DNA of 64,000 nt, taken from Orientallactaga sibirica. Its lineage: Eukaryota; Chordata; Mammalia; Rodentia; Dipodidae. Shown piece after piece: positions 44,495 to 54,289 of the stretch. The stretch's first letter is position 1. Each line of letters begins with the position of its first letter. The stretch spans positions 14,900,001 to 14,964,000 of the forward strand of contig JAEOAD010000048.1 in assembly GCA_036365145.1 (NCBI GenBank). The letters run 5' to 3'. Both the position numbers and the translations under genes were made by a program. Under the pieces are notes generated by a model. The model searched no databases and was not told the origin of the DNA. It was given only the letters and a program-made list of their open reading frames with translations.

Positions 44495-44693
44495 CTTCTC
44501 TGAGACGGGATCTAGCAACTGCAAGTCTAGATGGCCCATGAGCTTCACATGCTCCTGGCCCCACGTCCCACTGGAGAAGCAGTAGGATCATAGACACATG
44601 CTGTCTATGGAGGTGCCACGAAGATCAAACTTGGGTCAGCAGGTTTTGCCAGCAAGTGCCTTTAACTACTGAGCCATCTCCTTAGTGCCTCTT
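44495..44693 (-). mobile_element. B4-like SINE
   Basis: Antisense text ending CTACTGAGCCATCTCCTTAG. Confidence 0.5.
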
Positions 44694-44704
44694 TTTTCTT
44701 TTTT

Positions 44705-44761
44705 AACTTTTGCCTGTATACATGTGTGTGATGTGCATGCATGTTCATATGTGTGTAGGTG

Positions 44762-44792
<31 letters not shown>

Positions 44793-45078
44793 ACATATGG
44801 AGGCCAGAGGCTGGACGTTGGATGTTTTTCACTGTTGCTTTCTATCTTATTTTCTGAGTCAGGATCGGTCACTGATTGAACCCAGAGCCCAGAGCTTGCT
44901 AATTCAGCTCGGGTAGCTAGCCAGCTTGCCTGGGGCTCTGCCTGTCTGTTTCCCAAGTTCTGGAAACACAGGTATGCATCACTATGTTTGGTATTTATGT
45001 AGGTACCAGGAGATCTGAACTTTGTTCCTCACCCTTGCATGGCAAGTGATTTACCTACTGAGCCATCTCTTCAGCCCC
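44705..45078 (-). mobile_element. B4-like SINE with (TG)n tail
   Basis: (TG)n at 44761-44788, ATGGAGGCCAGAGGCTGG, GCTAGCCAGCTTGCCTGG and ACTGAGCCATCTCTTCAGCC occur in the antisense order of B4-type SINEs. Confidence 0.65.
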
Positions 45079-45450
45079 TCTTTTTTTCTTTTCTTTTTCA
45101 ATCTGTACCCAGTGGAGCTGTGCCCTAGCACACCTGCAGAAGCTTTGCTGTGGTCATGAGCGTGTGCCAGAAATCTCTCAGCTTCCCCACCTTCTCGGCT
45201 TCATTTCTGCAATTCACTTCCTCAACCATTACACCAGTGTTTATCAGGACTTGCCTTTCTATGATGGTGTGTGATGAAGTTGCAGCTTCCAGTCTGTCCT
45301 GATCTGTAGCTGCTCTTGGTAAAAAGGGTGCATATGGTGCAACTGTATGTTGTGTAATTATCTATAGATGTAAACTTCAAATGTGCCTTAGTGTTTCCCA
45401 GTTTCATAGAATCTCTTCCCAAAGACTCTCCTTAGCCTTGCTTTAAAAAA

Positions 45451-45677
45451 ATATATTTTATTTTTATTTATTTGTTAGAGAGACAGAGAGAGAAAGAGGT
45501 AGAGGGAAAGAGAGAGGAAGAGAGAAAGAGAATGGGTGTGCCAGGGCCTCCAACCACTGCAAATGAACTCCAGATGCATGCGCTACCTTGTGCATCTTGG
45601 CTTGTGTGGGGAAATCGAACCTGGGTCCTTTGGCTTTGCTGGCTAGAGCCATAACCTCTAAGCTATCTCTCCAGTCC
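45451..45677 (-). mobile_element. tRNA-type SINE family A
   Basis: Antisense copy. Confidence 0.87.
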
Positions 45678-46108
45678 AACCTTTCTTTTTCCCCCTGAAA
45701 TACTTCATTCTCCCTTCACATATCTCAGTTTCACCCCTGCCAGGCATGGCACATTTTTGGAGTGAAGCAGATGGTGCCTTGTTTGGGCAATAAACTGGGT
45801 CCTGCATAAGACAAGAGCTAGGAAATGGAAAAGTCATCTCCCAGCGTGGCAGATTCTTGTTCCCTTCACTCCTGCAAGGGTCTTCGCTCTTTTTCTTAAG
45901 ATCCTCTAATCAGTTGTAAGTTATCACTCATACCCTGTGAAACTGCAACCTGAGATTAGAAGCTGAGAGCTCTTCCCATGGGCCTGTTTGCACGGATGCC
46001 CTCAGGCCTCACAAGCCCATCCTCCAGAATACAGAAACCACCACACAGAGCAAAATTAGCTCCCTTCATTTAGTGCTGATTTCTAAAGGGGCCTTTCAAA
46101 AGTCAAAA

Positions 46109-46391
46109 TAGGACTGGAGAGACTGCGCCGTGCTTAAAGACATTTGTTTGCAACGCCAAATGGCCTAGGTTCAATTCCCCAGTATCCACATAAAGCCAGA
46201 TGTACATAGTGGTGCATGATCTGGAGTTCATTTGCAGTGGCAAGAGGCCCTGGTGTGCCCATTCCCTTCCTCTTCTCTCTCATTCATTCTTTCTCTTCTG
46301 CTTGCAAATAAATAAAAAACTATTTTTTAATAAGTCAAAATAAGGACTGGAGAGATGGCTTAGTGGTTTAGTCACTTGCCTGTGAAGCCTG
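46109..46391 (+). mobile_element. Two sense family A SINEs, second cut short
   Basis: The first runs 46109-46335. The second (46343-46391) stops after GCCTGTGAAGCCTGACC. AAGTCAAAATA precedes each copy. Confidence 0.85.
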
Positions 46392-46589
46392 ACCTTTTTA
46401 CCTTGCTGTAATGCGCTCTTCTCTGATTTTCCTTCAACTACGCTGTGGTGTAGCCGAATATCTTCCAGGGAAGGACAATGGGGAAAGTGGACGAGTTAGA
46501 ATGAAGTATCATGACACATGTGTATGAAAGTGCCTTAATGAAATGCATTACTTTGTATGGTCACTTAATTTTTTTTTTAGTTAAGATAA

Positions 46590-46745
46590 ACAAATAGAGT
46601 CGGGCGTGGTGGCACACGCCTTTAATCCCAGCACTTGGGAGGCAGAGGTAGGAGGATCACCATGAGTTCGAGGCTAGCCTGAGAATACATAGTGAATTCC
46701 AGGTCAGCCTGGGCTAGAGTGAGACCCTACTTCGAAAAACCAAAA
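46590..46745 (+). mobile_element. B1-type SINE
   Basis: Sense copy. GACAAATA- and AAACAAATA-like text lies at both ends. Confidence 0.9.
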
Positions 46746-46977
46746 AAAGAAAAGAAAAGAAAAAAGACAAATAAATAAAAAATACAATTCCCCTGGTATT
46801 TTTAAAGATTTGTATGTGTGTGTGTGCATGTGTGTGTGCGTGTGTGGGTCATGGTGAACATGTGGAGGTCAGAGGGCAACTTCAGGTGCTAATCCTCACC
46901 TTCTACCTTGTTCAAGGCAGAGGCTCTCTCTCTCTCTCTCTCTCTCTTTCTTTCTTTTCTTCTTTTTTAAATTCTTG

Positions 46978-47200
46978 TTTGTTTTTATTTATTTATTACC
47001 AACAGACACAGTGAGAGAAAGAGGCAGAGAGAGAGAGAGAGAATGGGGGCACCAGGGCCTCCAGCCACTGCAGATGAACTCCAGATGCATGTGCCACCTT
47101 GTGTATCTGGCTTACGTGAGTCCTGGGGAATGGAGCCTTGAACTGGGATCCTTAGGCTTCATGGGCAATCGCTTAACTGATAAGCCATCTCTCCAGCCCC
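46978..47200 (-). mobile_element. tRNA-type SINE family A nested in B4-like
   Basis: Antisense copy. Confidence 0.87.
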
Positions 47201-47213
47201 CTCTTTCTTTCTT

Positions 47214-47407
47214 TTTTGAACATATTTGAGAGGGAAGGCAGAGACACAGAGAGAATGGGCACACCAGGGCCTCTAGCCACAGCAAACCAACTCCCAATAT
47301 ATATGTGCCACCTTGTGCATCTGGTTTATGTGGGTACTGTGGCATTGAACCTGAATCCTTAGACTTCACAAGCAAGTGCCTTAACCACTAAGCCATCTCT
47401 CCAGCCC
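47214..47407 (-). mobile_element. tRNA-type SINE family A nested in B4-like
   Basis: A second antisense copy, with a shortened tail. Confidence 0.87.
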
Positions 47408-47662
47408 GAGGCAGAATCTCTTATTGTTCACTTCAGCATATGCCAGGCTAGTTGGCCTGTGAGTTTCTGGGGATTCTCTTGTCTCTGCTTCCCATCTTGC
47501 CATGGAGTGCTGGAATTACAAATGTGGGCTGCTGAGTCCAGCTTTTTATACTGGTTCTGGGAAGCCAAACTTGAGTCCTTATACTTGAGGGGCAACAATT
47601 TACCCACTGAGCCATCTCCCTAGTCCCTAACAAACAACCTTTAAAAAAAAAACACACCTTCT

Positions 47663-47846
47663 GGGGCTGGAGAGATGGCTTAGCAGTTAAGGTGCCTGCC
47701 TACCAAACCTAAGAATGCCCGTTTTATACTTCACCTCCCACATTTAGCCAGATGTAAAATGATGCAAGGGCACAATGCCGCACTTGCCCACAAGGGGCAC
47801 ACACATTTGGAATTCATTCACAACGGCTGAGAGGTCATTCTCCATC
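47663..47846 (+). mobile_element. tRNA-type SINE family B, 3' end replaced
   Basis: Sense copy that stops after GAGAGGTCATTCTCCATCTG. A 43-base piece also present at 49455-49497 follows. Confidence 0.8.
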
Positions 47847-47930
47847 TGGTGTGCGCACCAGGGTCTCTTGTAACTACAACTAGATGCCACTTTGGTGCTG
47901 GCTCTCACTCAAAAAAAAAAAAAAAAAAAA

Positions 47931-48159
47931 AGCCGGGCGTGGTCTGCCTTTAATCCCAGCACTCTCGCTGAGAGTTCGAGGCCACCCTGAGAAAAAAAAA
48001 AAAAAAAAAAAATCACATGTGGTGGCGCACACCTTTTTTAATCCCAATACTCGGGAGGTGAGGTAGGAGGATCACCTTGAGTTTGAGGACACCTTGAGAC
48101 TACATAGTGAGTTCCAGGTCAGTCTGAGCTAGAGTGAGACCCTACCTCGAAAACAAACA

Positions 48160-48201
<42 letters not shown>
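47931..48201 (+). mobile_element. Two B1-type SINEs, first internally deleted
   Basis: A 62-base B1 with a large internal deletion (47931-47992), poly-A, then a fuller B1 (48011-48162) and a poly-A of about 39. Confidence 0.82.
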
Positions 48202-48202
<1 letters not shown>

Positions 48203-48210
48203 AACCTTCT

Positions 48211-48345
48211 GGGCTGGGGAGAAGCTAGATGCACAAAGTGGCGCATGTGTCTGGAGTTCATTTGCAGTGGCAGGAGACCTGGCATGTCCATACTCACACT
48301 CACTGTCTGTCTGCCTCCCTGTCTTTCTCAAATAAATAAATATTT
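48211..48345 (+). mobile_element. tRNA-type SINE family A with deletion
   Basis: The head GGGCTGGGGAGA joins directly to GCTAGATGCACAAAGTGG, lacking about 70 bases. Confidence 0.8.
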
Positions 48346-48377
48346 TTAAAATACCTTCTAAGAAAAAAAGAAAATCA

Positions 48378-48572
48378 ATCTTTCTTTCTTTCTTTCTTTC
48401 CTTCTTTCTTCTTTCTTCTTTCTTTTTTGGTTTTGTGAGGTAGGGTCTCACTCTAGCCTAGGCTGACCCAAAATTCACTATGTAGTCTCAGGCTGGCTTC
48501 AAACTCATGGTGATCCTCCTACCTCTGCCTCCCAAGTGCTGGGATTAAAGGTGTGCGCCACCACGCCCAGCT
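48378..48572 (-). mobile_element. B1-type SINE with (CTTT)n tail
   Basis: Antisense copy. Confidence 0.88.
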
Positions 48573-49303
48573 CTTTTTTTTCATTTTGATTATGTTAAAG
48601 CATATTCAGTAGCTCCTTGCTTCCTACTCTCTTCTGCTACCCAGCAATGCACTGGCATCTAGCATCTTAAAAGCCTTGTCGGCATGGTGGATAATCACTA
48701 ATATTAAGTTACTCTTTTCAAAATGTGTGCTGATGTGCATCCAAGTAGGCACTAGAGCCTGCCGAGAGAGAGCACTTGAAGGTCTCTAGTTAAGCTGGGT
48801 GAATTTGAGCCTCATTTAAGCACTTTATATAAATCAAGAGTCATTACTGGTGCTGCCTTGTGCTCTGAGGAGGCAGGGCAGGTCTTCCATCTGAAGGGAT
48901 TCTTCTGTGTCCTGGGAGGTCAAAGTATTCAGAAAGTGTGGAAGAGCAGCGCCCGCCGGGAGCCTCCTTGTCTCTGGGGCCCCTCTGCAAGCTGAAACCT
49001 TCAAGTGCAAACGAGCCACCTGGAGGTGACCTTGAAGTATAGATTCCGAGGGTCGAGATTTGGGTGGTGTCTGAATCTTGCATTTCTACCAAGTTCTGAG
49101 ATGATGTTGATGCTGCTGGGTGAGGCTGCCTGTCCATGGACCACACTTTGAGGAGCAAGGGTGTCAATACGGACACCAGCTTGTCCAGTGAGCTTTAGCC
49201 AGTGGGAACAGCATCACGGAAGTGCTCACATGCATGCTACCCTTCATTGTAGCATCTCCTGTGAGAATTGGGCTAAGCTAGTTTTTAATTCTTTTTCAAA
49301 CAG
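48573..49303. other. Intron 9, repeat-poor stretch before FLT3 exon 10
   Basis: About 730 bases without recognised repeats or an extra exon. The open frames on the minus strand show no known domain. Confidence 0.4.
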
Positions 49304-49407
49304 CGTATCTAAGTTTTGCAACCATAAGCACCAGCCAGGAGAATATGCATTTCATGCAGAAAACGATGATGCTCACTTCACCAAAATGTTCACGCTGAAT
49401 ATAAGAA
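49304..49407 (+). CDS. FLT3: FLT3 exon 10 (ectodomain, Ig-like domain 4)
   Basis: The acceptor is tcaaacag and the donor a perfect GTAAGT. The first C completes a Ser codon, then VSKFCNHKHQPGEYAFHAEN and DDAHFTKMFTLNIR, followed by one base of the next Arg. CNHKHQPGEYAF is a very conserved FLT3 segment with the Ig F-strand GEY. The exon follows the largest ectodomain intron seen here, about 7.9 kb. Confidence 0.96.
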
Positions 49408-49454
49408 GTAAGTTAAATCGAGAATTTCATGACTTTTAAATTTTAAAAAATTTT

Positions 49455-49608
49455 TGGTGTGCGCACCAGGGTCTCTTGTAACTACAACTAGATGCCAGGT
49501 GCTTGTGTCACTTTGTGTATCTGGCTCTATGTGGGTGTTGGAAATTGAACCTGGGCCATCAGGCTTTGCAAGCAAGTGCTTTTAACCAATGGGCCATCTC
49601 CCTAGTCC
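49455..49608 (-). mobile_element. tRNA-type SINE, diverged (GGGTCTCTTG variant)
   Basis: Antisense copy ending ATGGGCCATCTCCCTAGTCC. The same variant is seen at 63040. Confidence 0.7.
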
Positions 49609-49702
49609 CATGAATTTCATTTTTTGTCTTCTCTTTTATTCTCTATTAATTTTAACGAAGAGCCAAGTAACAGCTTAGGAGGGATGCTATAAAACTGTTT
49701 TT

Positions 49703-49797
49703 GGCTGGGCGTGGTGGCGCATGACTTTAATCCCAGCACTTGGGAGGAGGCAGAGATAGGAGGATCTCGGTGAGTTCAAGGCCACCCCGAGAAACAA
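49703..49797 (+). mobile_element. B1-type SINE, 3' part missing
   Basis: Stops after GGCCACCCCGAGAAAC. Confidence 0.85.
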
Positions 49798-50097
49798 AAA
49801 CAAACAAACAAACAAAAACCTGTTTTTGTATGCTGAAATGTTTTGAAATTTTACTTTCCAAACTACTGGGCTCTACTTAAATTTGTCTCTTTCTTTGCTT
49901 CTCCTGAGGCGCTTAGAGACACATTCTGTGTGCTGTACTTTGATACTTTGAAAGGTCACGTTGAAGAAAGGCTGAGGAGTCAGACATGTCACTTGCTATT
50001 TATTCAGTTTAATAATTTTCATGTGTTTGGGCTGTCCAAAAGATAAGATTAAGGGGGAAAGAAAGGACAAGAGTATATGTCATTAGAATTTTATTTA

Positions 50098-50141
50098 TTT
50101 ATTCATTCATTCATTCATTCATTCATTCATTCATTCATTTA
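50098..50141. repeat. (ATTC)n microsatellite
   Basis: About 10 units of ATTC, flanked by ATTT units. Confidence 0.92.
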
Positions 50142-50242
50142 TTGGAGATTCTCTTCTGAAGCTATGAGCTGCGTTGAAGTGTGCAAGTGAGTGGAGGTCT
50201 AACCTCAGCTCCTTCTAGGAGGAGCCAAGTTGTATGAGTGGC

Positions 50243-50263
50243 GGGGGGGGGGGGCGGGGGGGG
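50243..50263 (+). repeat. G-rich run before FLT3 exon 11
   Basis: Twelve G, one C and eight G. It could form a G-quadruplex in the pre-mRNA. Confidence 0.85.
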
Positions 50264-50436
50264 AGTATAGGGTCAGATGGCAAGAAGGTTATATGACCAA
50301 AGGGAGGGAGGGACTAAATATCCCAAATGAGAAGCCACCCAGAGGCGTTCACTGGAGGCTAATCAGGCCACATTGAAGCACACTGAAGGGAAAGACCCAT
50401 CCTGCAGGGGCTTATTTTGCATGTTATTCTCCGCAG

Positions 50437-50545
50437 GGAAGCCCCAGGTGCTAGTGGAAACCTCTGGCAGCCAGATCTCCTGCTCCTCCGATGGATACCC
50501 GTCACCCTCTTGGATCTGGAGGAAGTGTTCCGACGAGGCTCCCAA
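50437..50545 (+). CDS. FLT3: FLT3 exon 11 (membrane-proximal Ig-like domain 5)
   Basis: The acceptor is ttctccgcag and the donor GTAAAC. GG completes Arg, then KPQVLVETSGSQISCSSDGY and PSPSWIWRKCSDEAP. The exon ends with AA of an Asn codon. SCSSDGYPSPSWIWRKC is the Cys-to-Trp core of the fifth Ig-like domain. A 21-base G-rich tract lies about 170 bases upstream in the intron. Confidence 0.95.
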
Positions 50546-50585
50546 GTAAACAGCGGCCAATGTCTCTGGAAGAGCAAAGCGGGGA

Positions 50586-51069
50586 CCGGGCGGGCACACA
50601 CTCGTAATCCCAGCCCTAGGGTGCTGAGGTGGAAGCATCTAGAGTTTAGGCTAGCCTGGGGTACATAGACTATTTCCAAAAAATGAAAGAGGGACTAGGG
50701 AGATGGCTCAGTGGTTAAAGGGGCTTATTGCACAACCTGTTGGCACAGGTTCAATTCCCTAGCCAGCCATGTAAAAACCAGATGGACATTCGTTTACCCC
50801 TCCCCCCCCAGACACACTCATGCAAATAAATAAATTAAAATCTTTTAGGGCTGGAGAGATGGCTCAGTGATTAAAAGCACTTGCTTGCAAAACCTGTCAG
50901 CCCAGGTTCGATTCCCCAGACCCATCCAAAACCAGATGAACAAAGTGGTGCATGCATCTGGAATTCTTTGCTGTGGCAGGAGGCCCTGATGCACCCATTC
51001 TCTCTGTCTCCCTGTCTCTCTGTCTCTCTCTCTCCTTGCAAATACATTAAAAAAATTAAAAAATATTAA
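50586..51069 (+). mobile_element. Old B1-like piece and two family A SINEs after FLT3 exon 11
   Basis: B1-like at 50586-50675 (CGTAATCCCAGCCCTAGG), a shortened family A at 50693-50843 and a fuller family A at 50849-51069. Confidence 0.75.
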
Positions 51070-51451
51070 AAGGGAAGAAGGAAAGGAAAGAGAGACACAA
51101 AGAAAGGGAAGTAAAAAAACCTGATTATATCAGGAATACAGTGTAAGAAGTGATGGCCTGTTTAAAATACCTTCTGACCCCCCCCCCACAATGCACAACC
51201 CACATTCCCCAATGAGGAGGGTCCTTTCAGAGGGGGCAGGACGGGGAGGAGGCTATCGATGGCACCAATATGAATGTGTTCACAGTATGTGCATAATAAT
51301 AAGATAAATAAACAAATAAACTAGAAAAAAATACCTTCTGAATCACGTAACTTCCCACAGCCATAGTTGCTTCTTTTAGAGGTCTCAGATGAGGTCCTGA
51401 CTTCTCATCCGATCTGCCTGTCTGACTTCCCTATCTGTCATTTATTTTCAG

Positions 51452-51630
51452 CTGCACTGAAGAAATCACGGAAGGAGTTTGGAATAAAAAAGCTAACAAG
51501 AAAGTGTTTGGGCAGTGGGTGTCGAGCAGTATTCTCAACACGAGTGACGCCATGAAAGGGTTTCTGGTCAAATGCTGTGCGTACAATTCCGTGGGCACAT
51601 CTTGCGAAACCGTCTTCTTAAAAGCCAAAG
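51452..51630 (+). CDS. FLT3: FLT3 exon 12 (membrane-proximal Ig-like domain 5)
   Basis: The acceptor is tattttcag. C completes Asn, giving the NCTEEITEGVW sequence with an NCT sequon, then KVFGQWVSSSILNTSDAMKG and FLVKCCAYNSVGTSCET. NTS is a second sequon. The exon ends AAAG and joins exon 13 as K-D-PFPFI. The downstream donor reads GTTGGC, a poor match to the usual GTRAGT, although frame and phase fit only this site. The CCAYNSVGTSC block is the F-G strand region of the last Ig-like domain. Confidence 0.93.
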
Positions 51631-52079
51631 GTTGGCAACAATGGCTGCCTCAATACTCTACCTTCAGGAATTCCCCACTAGAAGTTAGGGTCTGTGGTTG
51701 GCTTTTACGGGGGGGAATTTTACAAGAAAGTGTAGTTTGGTGTATAACAGAAGAAGACTTTTGTGCAAGAATCCCCAGTCGTACGCTGTTGTGTTTTGTG
51801 TCGTGGGCCCAGTTCCCCTTATGTTATTATGATTTAAGCTACCGTGATGTGAGTCACGTGAGCTCCTCCTCTGAACAGTAACCACTGGAAAGGCCAGCTC
51901 CAGTTAGACTTTCTGTCATTTTCTCTTTTGTTATTTTACTTTTTTTACTTTTTCACTGTTTCTGAGTTTGGGGTGGTTTTTTAGAGCCTTCCTAGAGTAA
52001 ACAATTATGAAAACTGCTCATTTACACTAATAGTTTGGGAGCACCACCAACAAAAAGCTAACTTCTATAGCCTGTTTTT

Positions 52080-52158
52080 GCACACTCCAGGGACTGAGGC
52101 AGGAGGATCACAAGTTCAAGTCCAGTCTGGGCTACATTGTGAGACCTTGTCTCAAGAG
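52080..52158 (+). mobile_element. Old B1-like fragment
   Basis: GGGACTGAGGCAGGAGGATC and GGGCTACATTGTGAGACC. Confidence 0.5.
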
Positions 52159-52286
52159 GGAAAATAGCTAATCACCTCCCCCAGCAAAAAAAAAAAAGAA
52201 AAGAAAACAACAAAAAAACCTAACTTCTCAATATTTATGTGCTGCCTTTAGAAAAGGAATATAAATATATATATAGTTTGTTTGGT

Positions 52287-52446
52287 TTGGTTTTTTTTTT
52301 TTTTTTTTTTGGAGGTAGAGTCTTGCTTTAGCCCAGGCTGACCTAGAATTCACTTTGTAGTCTCAGGGTGGCCTTAAACTCACAGCGATCCTCCTACCTC
52401 TGCCTCCTGAGTGCTGGGATTAAAGGCGAGGGCCACCACGCCTGGT
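52287..52446 (-). mobile_element. B1-type SINE
   Basis: Antisense copy. Confidence 0.88.
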
Positions 52447-52746
52447 GACACTTTTTCTTTTCTTAATCTCACTTGAGTTTGATGGTGGGTTGAATAGATA
52501 TCATTCCTACAACCCTATGAACTATTTTTCTTAATTGGTTCAGAATCATTTCAAATTTTCTGGAAGTGGAACTTGTTTCTAGAAGCAGTGCCTGGTTTTC
52601 TGTGGGGAGCAGAGTGTAGACAAAGTGGTTGTCGGGTTTGGGAATGGTGGTTACTTAAACAGGATGTGAGAGAGTCTAGCTCACGAGAGACTTAACTCTA
52701 AGAGGGAACAGGAATTCTCACGGCCTGGTGGCCACTTTTCTTGCAG

Positions 52747-52853
52747 ACCCTTTTCCCTTCATCCAGGACAACATCTCCTTCTACGCCACCATCGGGCTTT
52801 GTCTTCCCTTCACTGTCGTTTTAGCCATGCTAATCTGTCACAAGTACAAGAAG
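52747..52853 (+). CDS. FLT3: FLT3 exon 13 (transmembrane helix)
   Basis: The acceptor is ttcttgcag and the donor GTAAGG. AC completes Asp, then PFPFIQDNISFYATIGLCLP, FTVVLAMLICHKYKK. NIS is an extracellular sequon. The hydrophobic ATIGLCLPFTVVLAMLIC run is the single membrane helix, and HKYKK is the basic stop-transfer end on the cytoplasmic side. The exon ends in phase 0. A B1-type SINE begins only about 16 bases after the exon. Confidence 0.96.
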
Positions 52854-52868
52854 GTAAGGACAAGGAAA

Positions 52869-53105
52869 GGCCGGGCATGCTGGCACACACCTTTAATCCC
52901 AGCACTTGGGAGGCTGAGGTAGGAGGATCGCTGTGAGTTCAAGGCCAGCCGGGGACTACATTGTGAGTTCCAGGTCAGCCTGGACTACAGTGAGACCTTC
53001 CCTACCTTGAAAACACCAATAAGAAAAAAAGAAAGAAAGAAAGACAGAGAGAGAGAGAGAGAAAGAAAGAAAGAGAGAAAGAGAAAGAAGAAAAGAAAGA
53101 AAATG
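52869..53105 (+). mobile_element. B1-type SINE with purine-rich tail in intron 13
   Basis: Sense copy starting 16 bases after exon 13. Its tail is (GAAA)n mixed with (GA)n to about 53105. Confidence 0.9.
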
Positions 53106-53175
53106 TTTTTAAAAGCTCAGAGCTGTGTCTGCAGCCCTGTCTGCTGCTCGCTGACTCCCCATTCCCCCTGTCAAG

Positions 53176-53308
53176 CAATTTAGGTATGAAAGCCAGCTGC
53201 AGATGGTACAGGTGACCGGCTCCCTGGATAACGAATACTTCTACGTAGACTTCAGAGAGTATGAATATGATCTCAAGTGGGAGTTTCCAAGGGAAAATTT
53301 AGAGTTTG
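53176..53308 (+). CDS. FLT3: FLT3 exon 14 (juxtamembrane autoinhibitory segment)
   Basis: The acceptor is ctgtcaag and the donor GTAAGA. The frame is QFRYESQLQMVQVTGSLDNE, YFYVDFREYEYDLKWEFPRE, NLEF, then one base of a Gly codon. The tyrosines in YFYVDFREYEYDLKWE correspond to the autoinhibitory juxtamembrane tyrosines of FLT3. This is the exon where internal tandem duplications occur in human leukaemia, and no duplication is present here. The next intron is only 82 bases. Confidence 0.97.
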
Positions 53309-53390
53309 GTAAGAGTTGAATGCTCCACGGTTCTGTGGCGTTTCCTTTCCCTGGGAAAACCTTTAAAATATACTTACTCCATCTTCACAG

Positions 53391-53495
53391 GGAAGGTCCT
53401 CGGATCAGGCGCTTTCGGAAAAGTCATGAACGCCACAGCATATGGAATTAGTAAAACGGGAGTCTCAATCCAGGTGGCAGTGAAAATGCTGAAAG
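53391..53495 (+). CDS. FLT3: FLT3 exon 15 (kinase N-lobe: glycine loop and catalytic lysine)
   Basis: The acceptor is tcttcacag and the donor GTACAG. GG completes Gly, then KVLGSGAFGKVMNATAYGIS, KTGVSIQVAVKMLK, ending with one base of Glu. GSGAFGKV is the glycine-rich ATP-binding loop, and the Lys of VAVKML is the ATP-anchoring lysine of the kinase N-lobe. All key residues are intact. A (CCTT)n tract starts about 105 bases downstream. Confidence 0.97.
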
Positions 53496-53565
53496 GTACA
53501 GTTCAGGTGGCGGGACAATCTCAAGAAACCATATATGGGACACGACTTTCCATTCTTTCCTTCTC

Positions 53566-53890
53566 CTCTTTCTGTCATTTAAAAATAGTTTCTTTTCCCC
53601 TTCCTTCCTTCCTTCCTTCCTTCCTTCCTTCCTTCCTTCCTTCCTTCCTTCCTTCCTTCCTTCCTTTCTTCTTTCCTTCCTTCCTTCCTTTAAGAGAGAG
53701 AGAGAGAAAGAGGGAGAGAGAGAGAATGGGCATGCCAGGGCCTCCAGCCACTGCAAACAAACTCCAGATGCATGCGCCACCTTGTGCATCTGGCTTACTT
53801 GGGTCCTGGAGAATCAAATCTGGCTCCTTTGGCTTTGCAGGCAAGCACCTTAATTGCTGAGCCACCGCTCCAGCCCTCTTTCTGTCATTT
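53566..53890 (-). mobile_element. tRNA-type SINE family A with (CCTT)n tail and 15-base target duplication
   Basis: CTCTTTCTGTCATTT is at 53566-53580 and 53876-53890. Between them lie the (CCTT)n run (about 53600-53690) and an antisense family A copy. Confidence 0.92.
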
Positions 53891-54192
53891 TTTATGGTTC
53901 CTGTTTGTGAGGAATCCAGGTCAAAAAGGAGCAAGTTGGAATTAGAGTAAACTAAGTCATGCGTATAAAATTGTAAATCGTGAATACAGAACTCTACTTC
54001 TCCTCCTCGCTTTGTTCAGTTTTGACTGGCTTCCGTGCTCTATGTTGACATAGATTCTGGGTGGAAGAGAAAACTGGGGCCCGCTGTCTTCTCACTTCCC
54101 ACTCTGCTCCATCCACTTCCCCCTGGTATCCACTCCATTGCTCCTCAATACCACCCATTCAGTAAAGCTACCCTCAACTGACTTTCCCCCCC

Positions 54193-54267
54193 GGTGCGGA
54201 GGACTGAACGGAGGGGTCTTGAACATGCTAGGCAAGCACTCTACCACTGAGCTACATCCCCAGCCCT
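54193..54267 (-). mobile_element. ID/BC1-like SINE
   Basis: GCAAGCACTCTACCACTGAG then CTACATCCCCAGCCC. Confidence 0.8.
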
Positions 54268-54289
54268 TCATTTCACGCGGCTTGATCTA

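Larger units (their letters stand above)
46805..47627 (-). mobile_element. B4-like SINE split by two family A SINEs
   Basis: The (TG)n end and GAACATGTGGAGGTCAGAGG lie at 46805-46940. The rest (GCCAGGCTAGTTGGCCTGTG to TGAGCCATCTCCCTAG) lies at 47408-47627. Confidence 0.6.

Noticed and set aside
48844..49176. 110-codon minus-strand open frame in intron 9
   Set aside because: It lies in repeat-poor intron sequence, but I see no conserved domain, start context or splice evidence.
53306..53860. 184-codon open frame over FLT3 exon 15
   Set aside because: Only the part covering exon 15 is real coding sequence. The rest is the (CCTT)n run and an antisense SINE read through.
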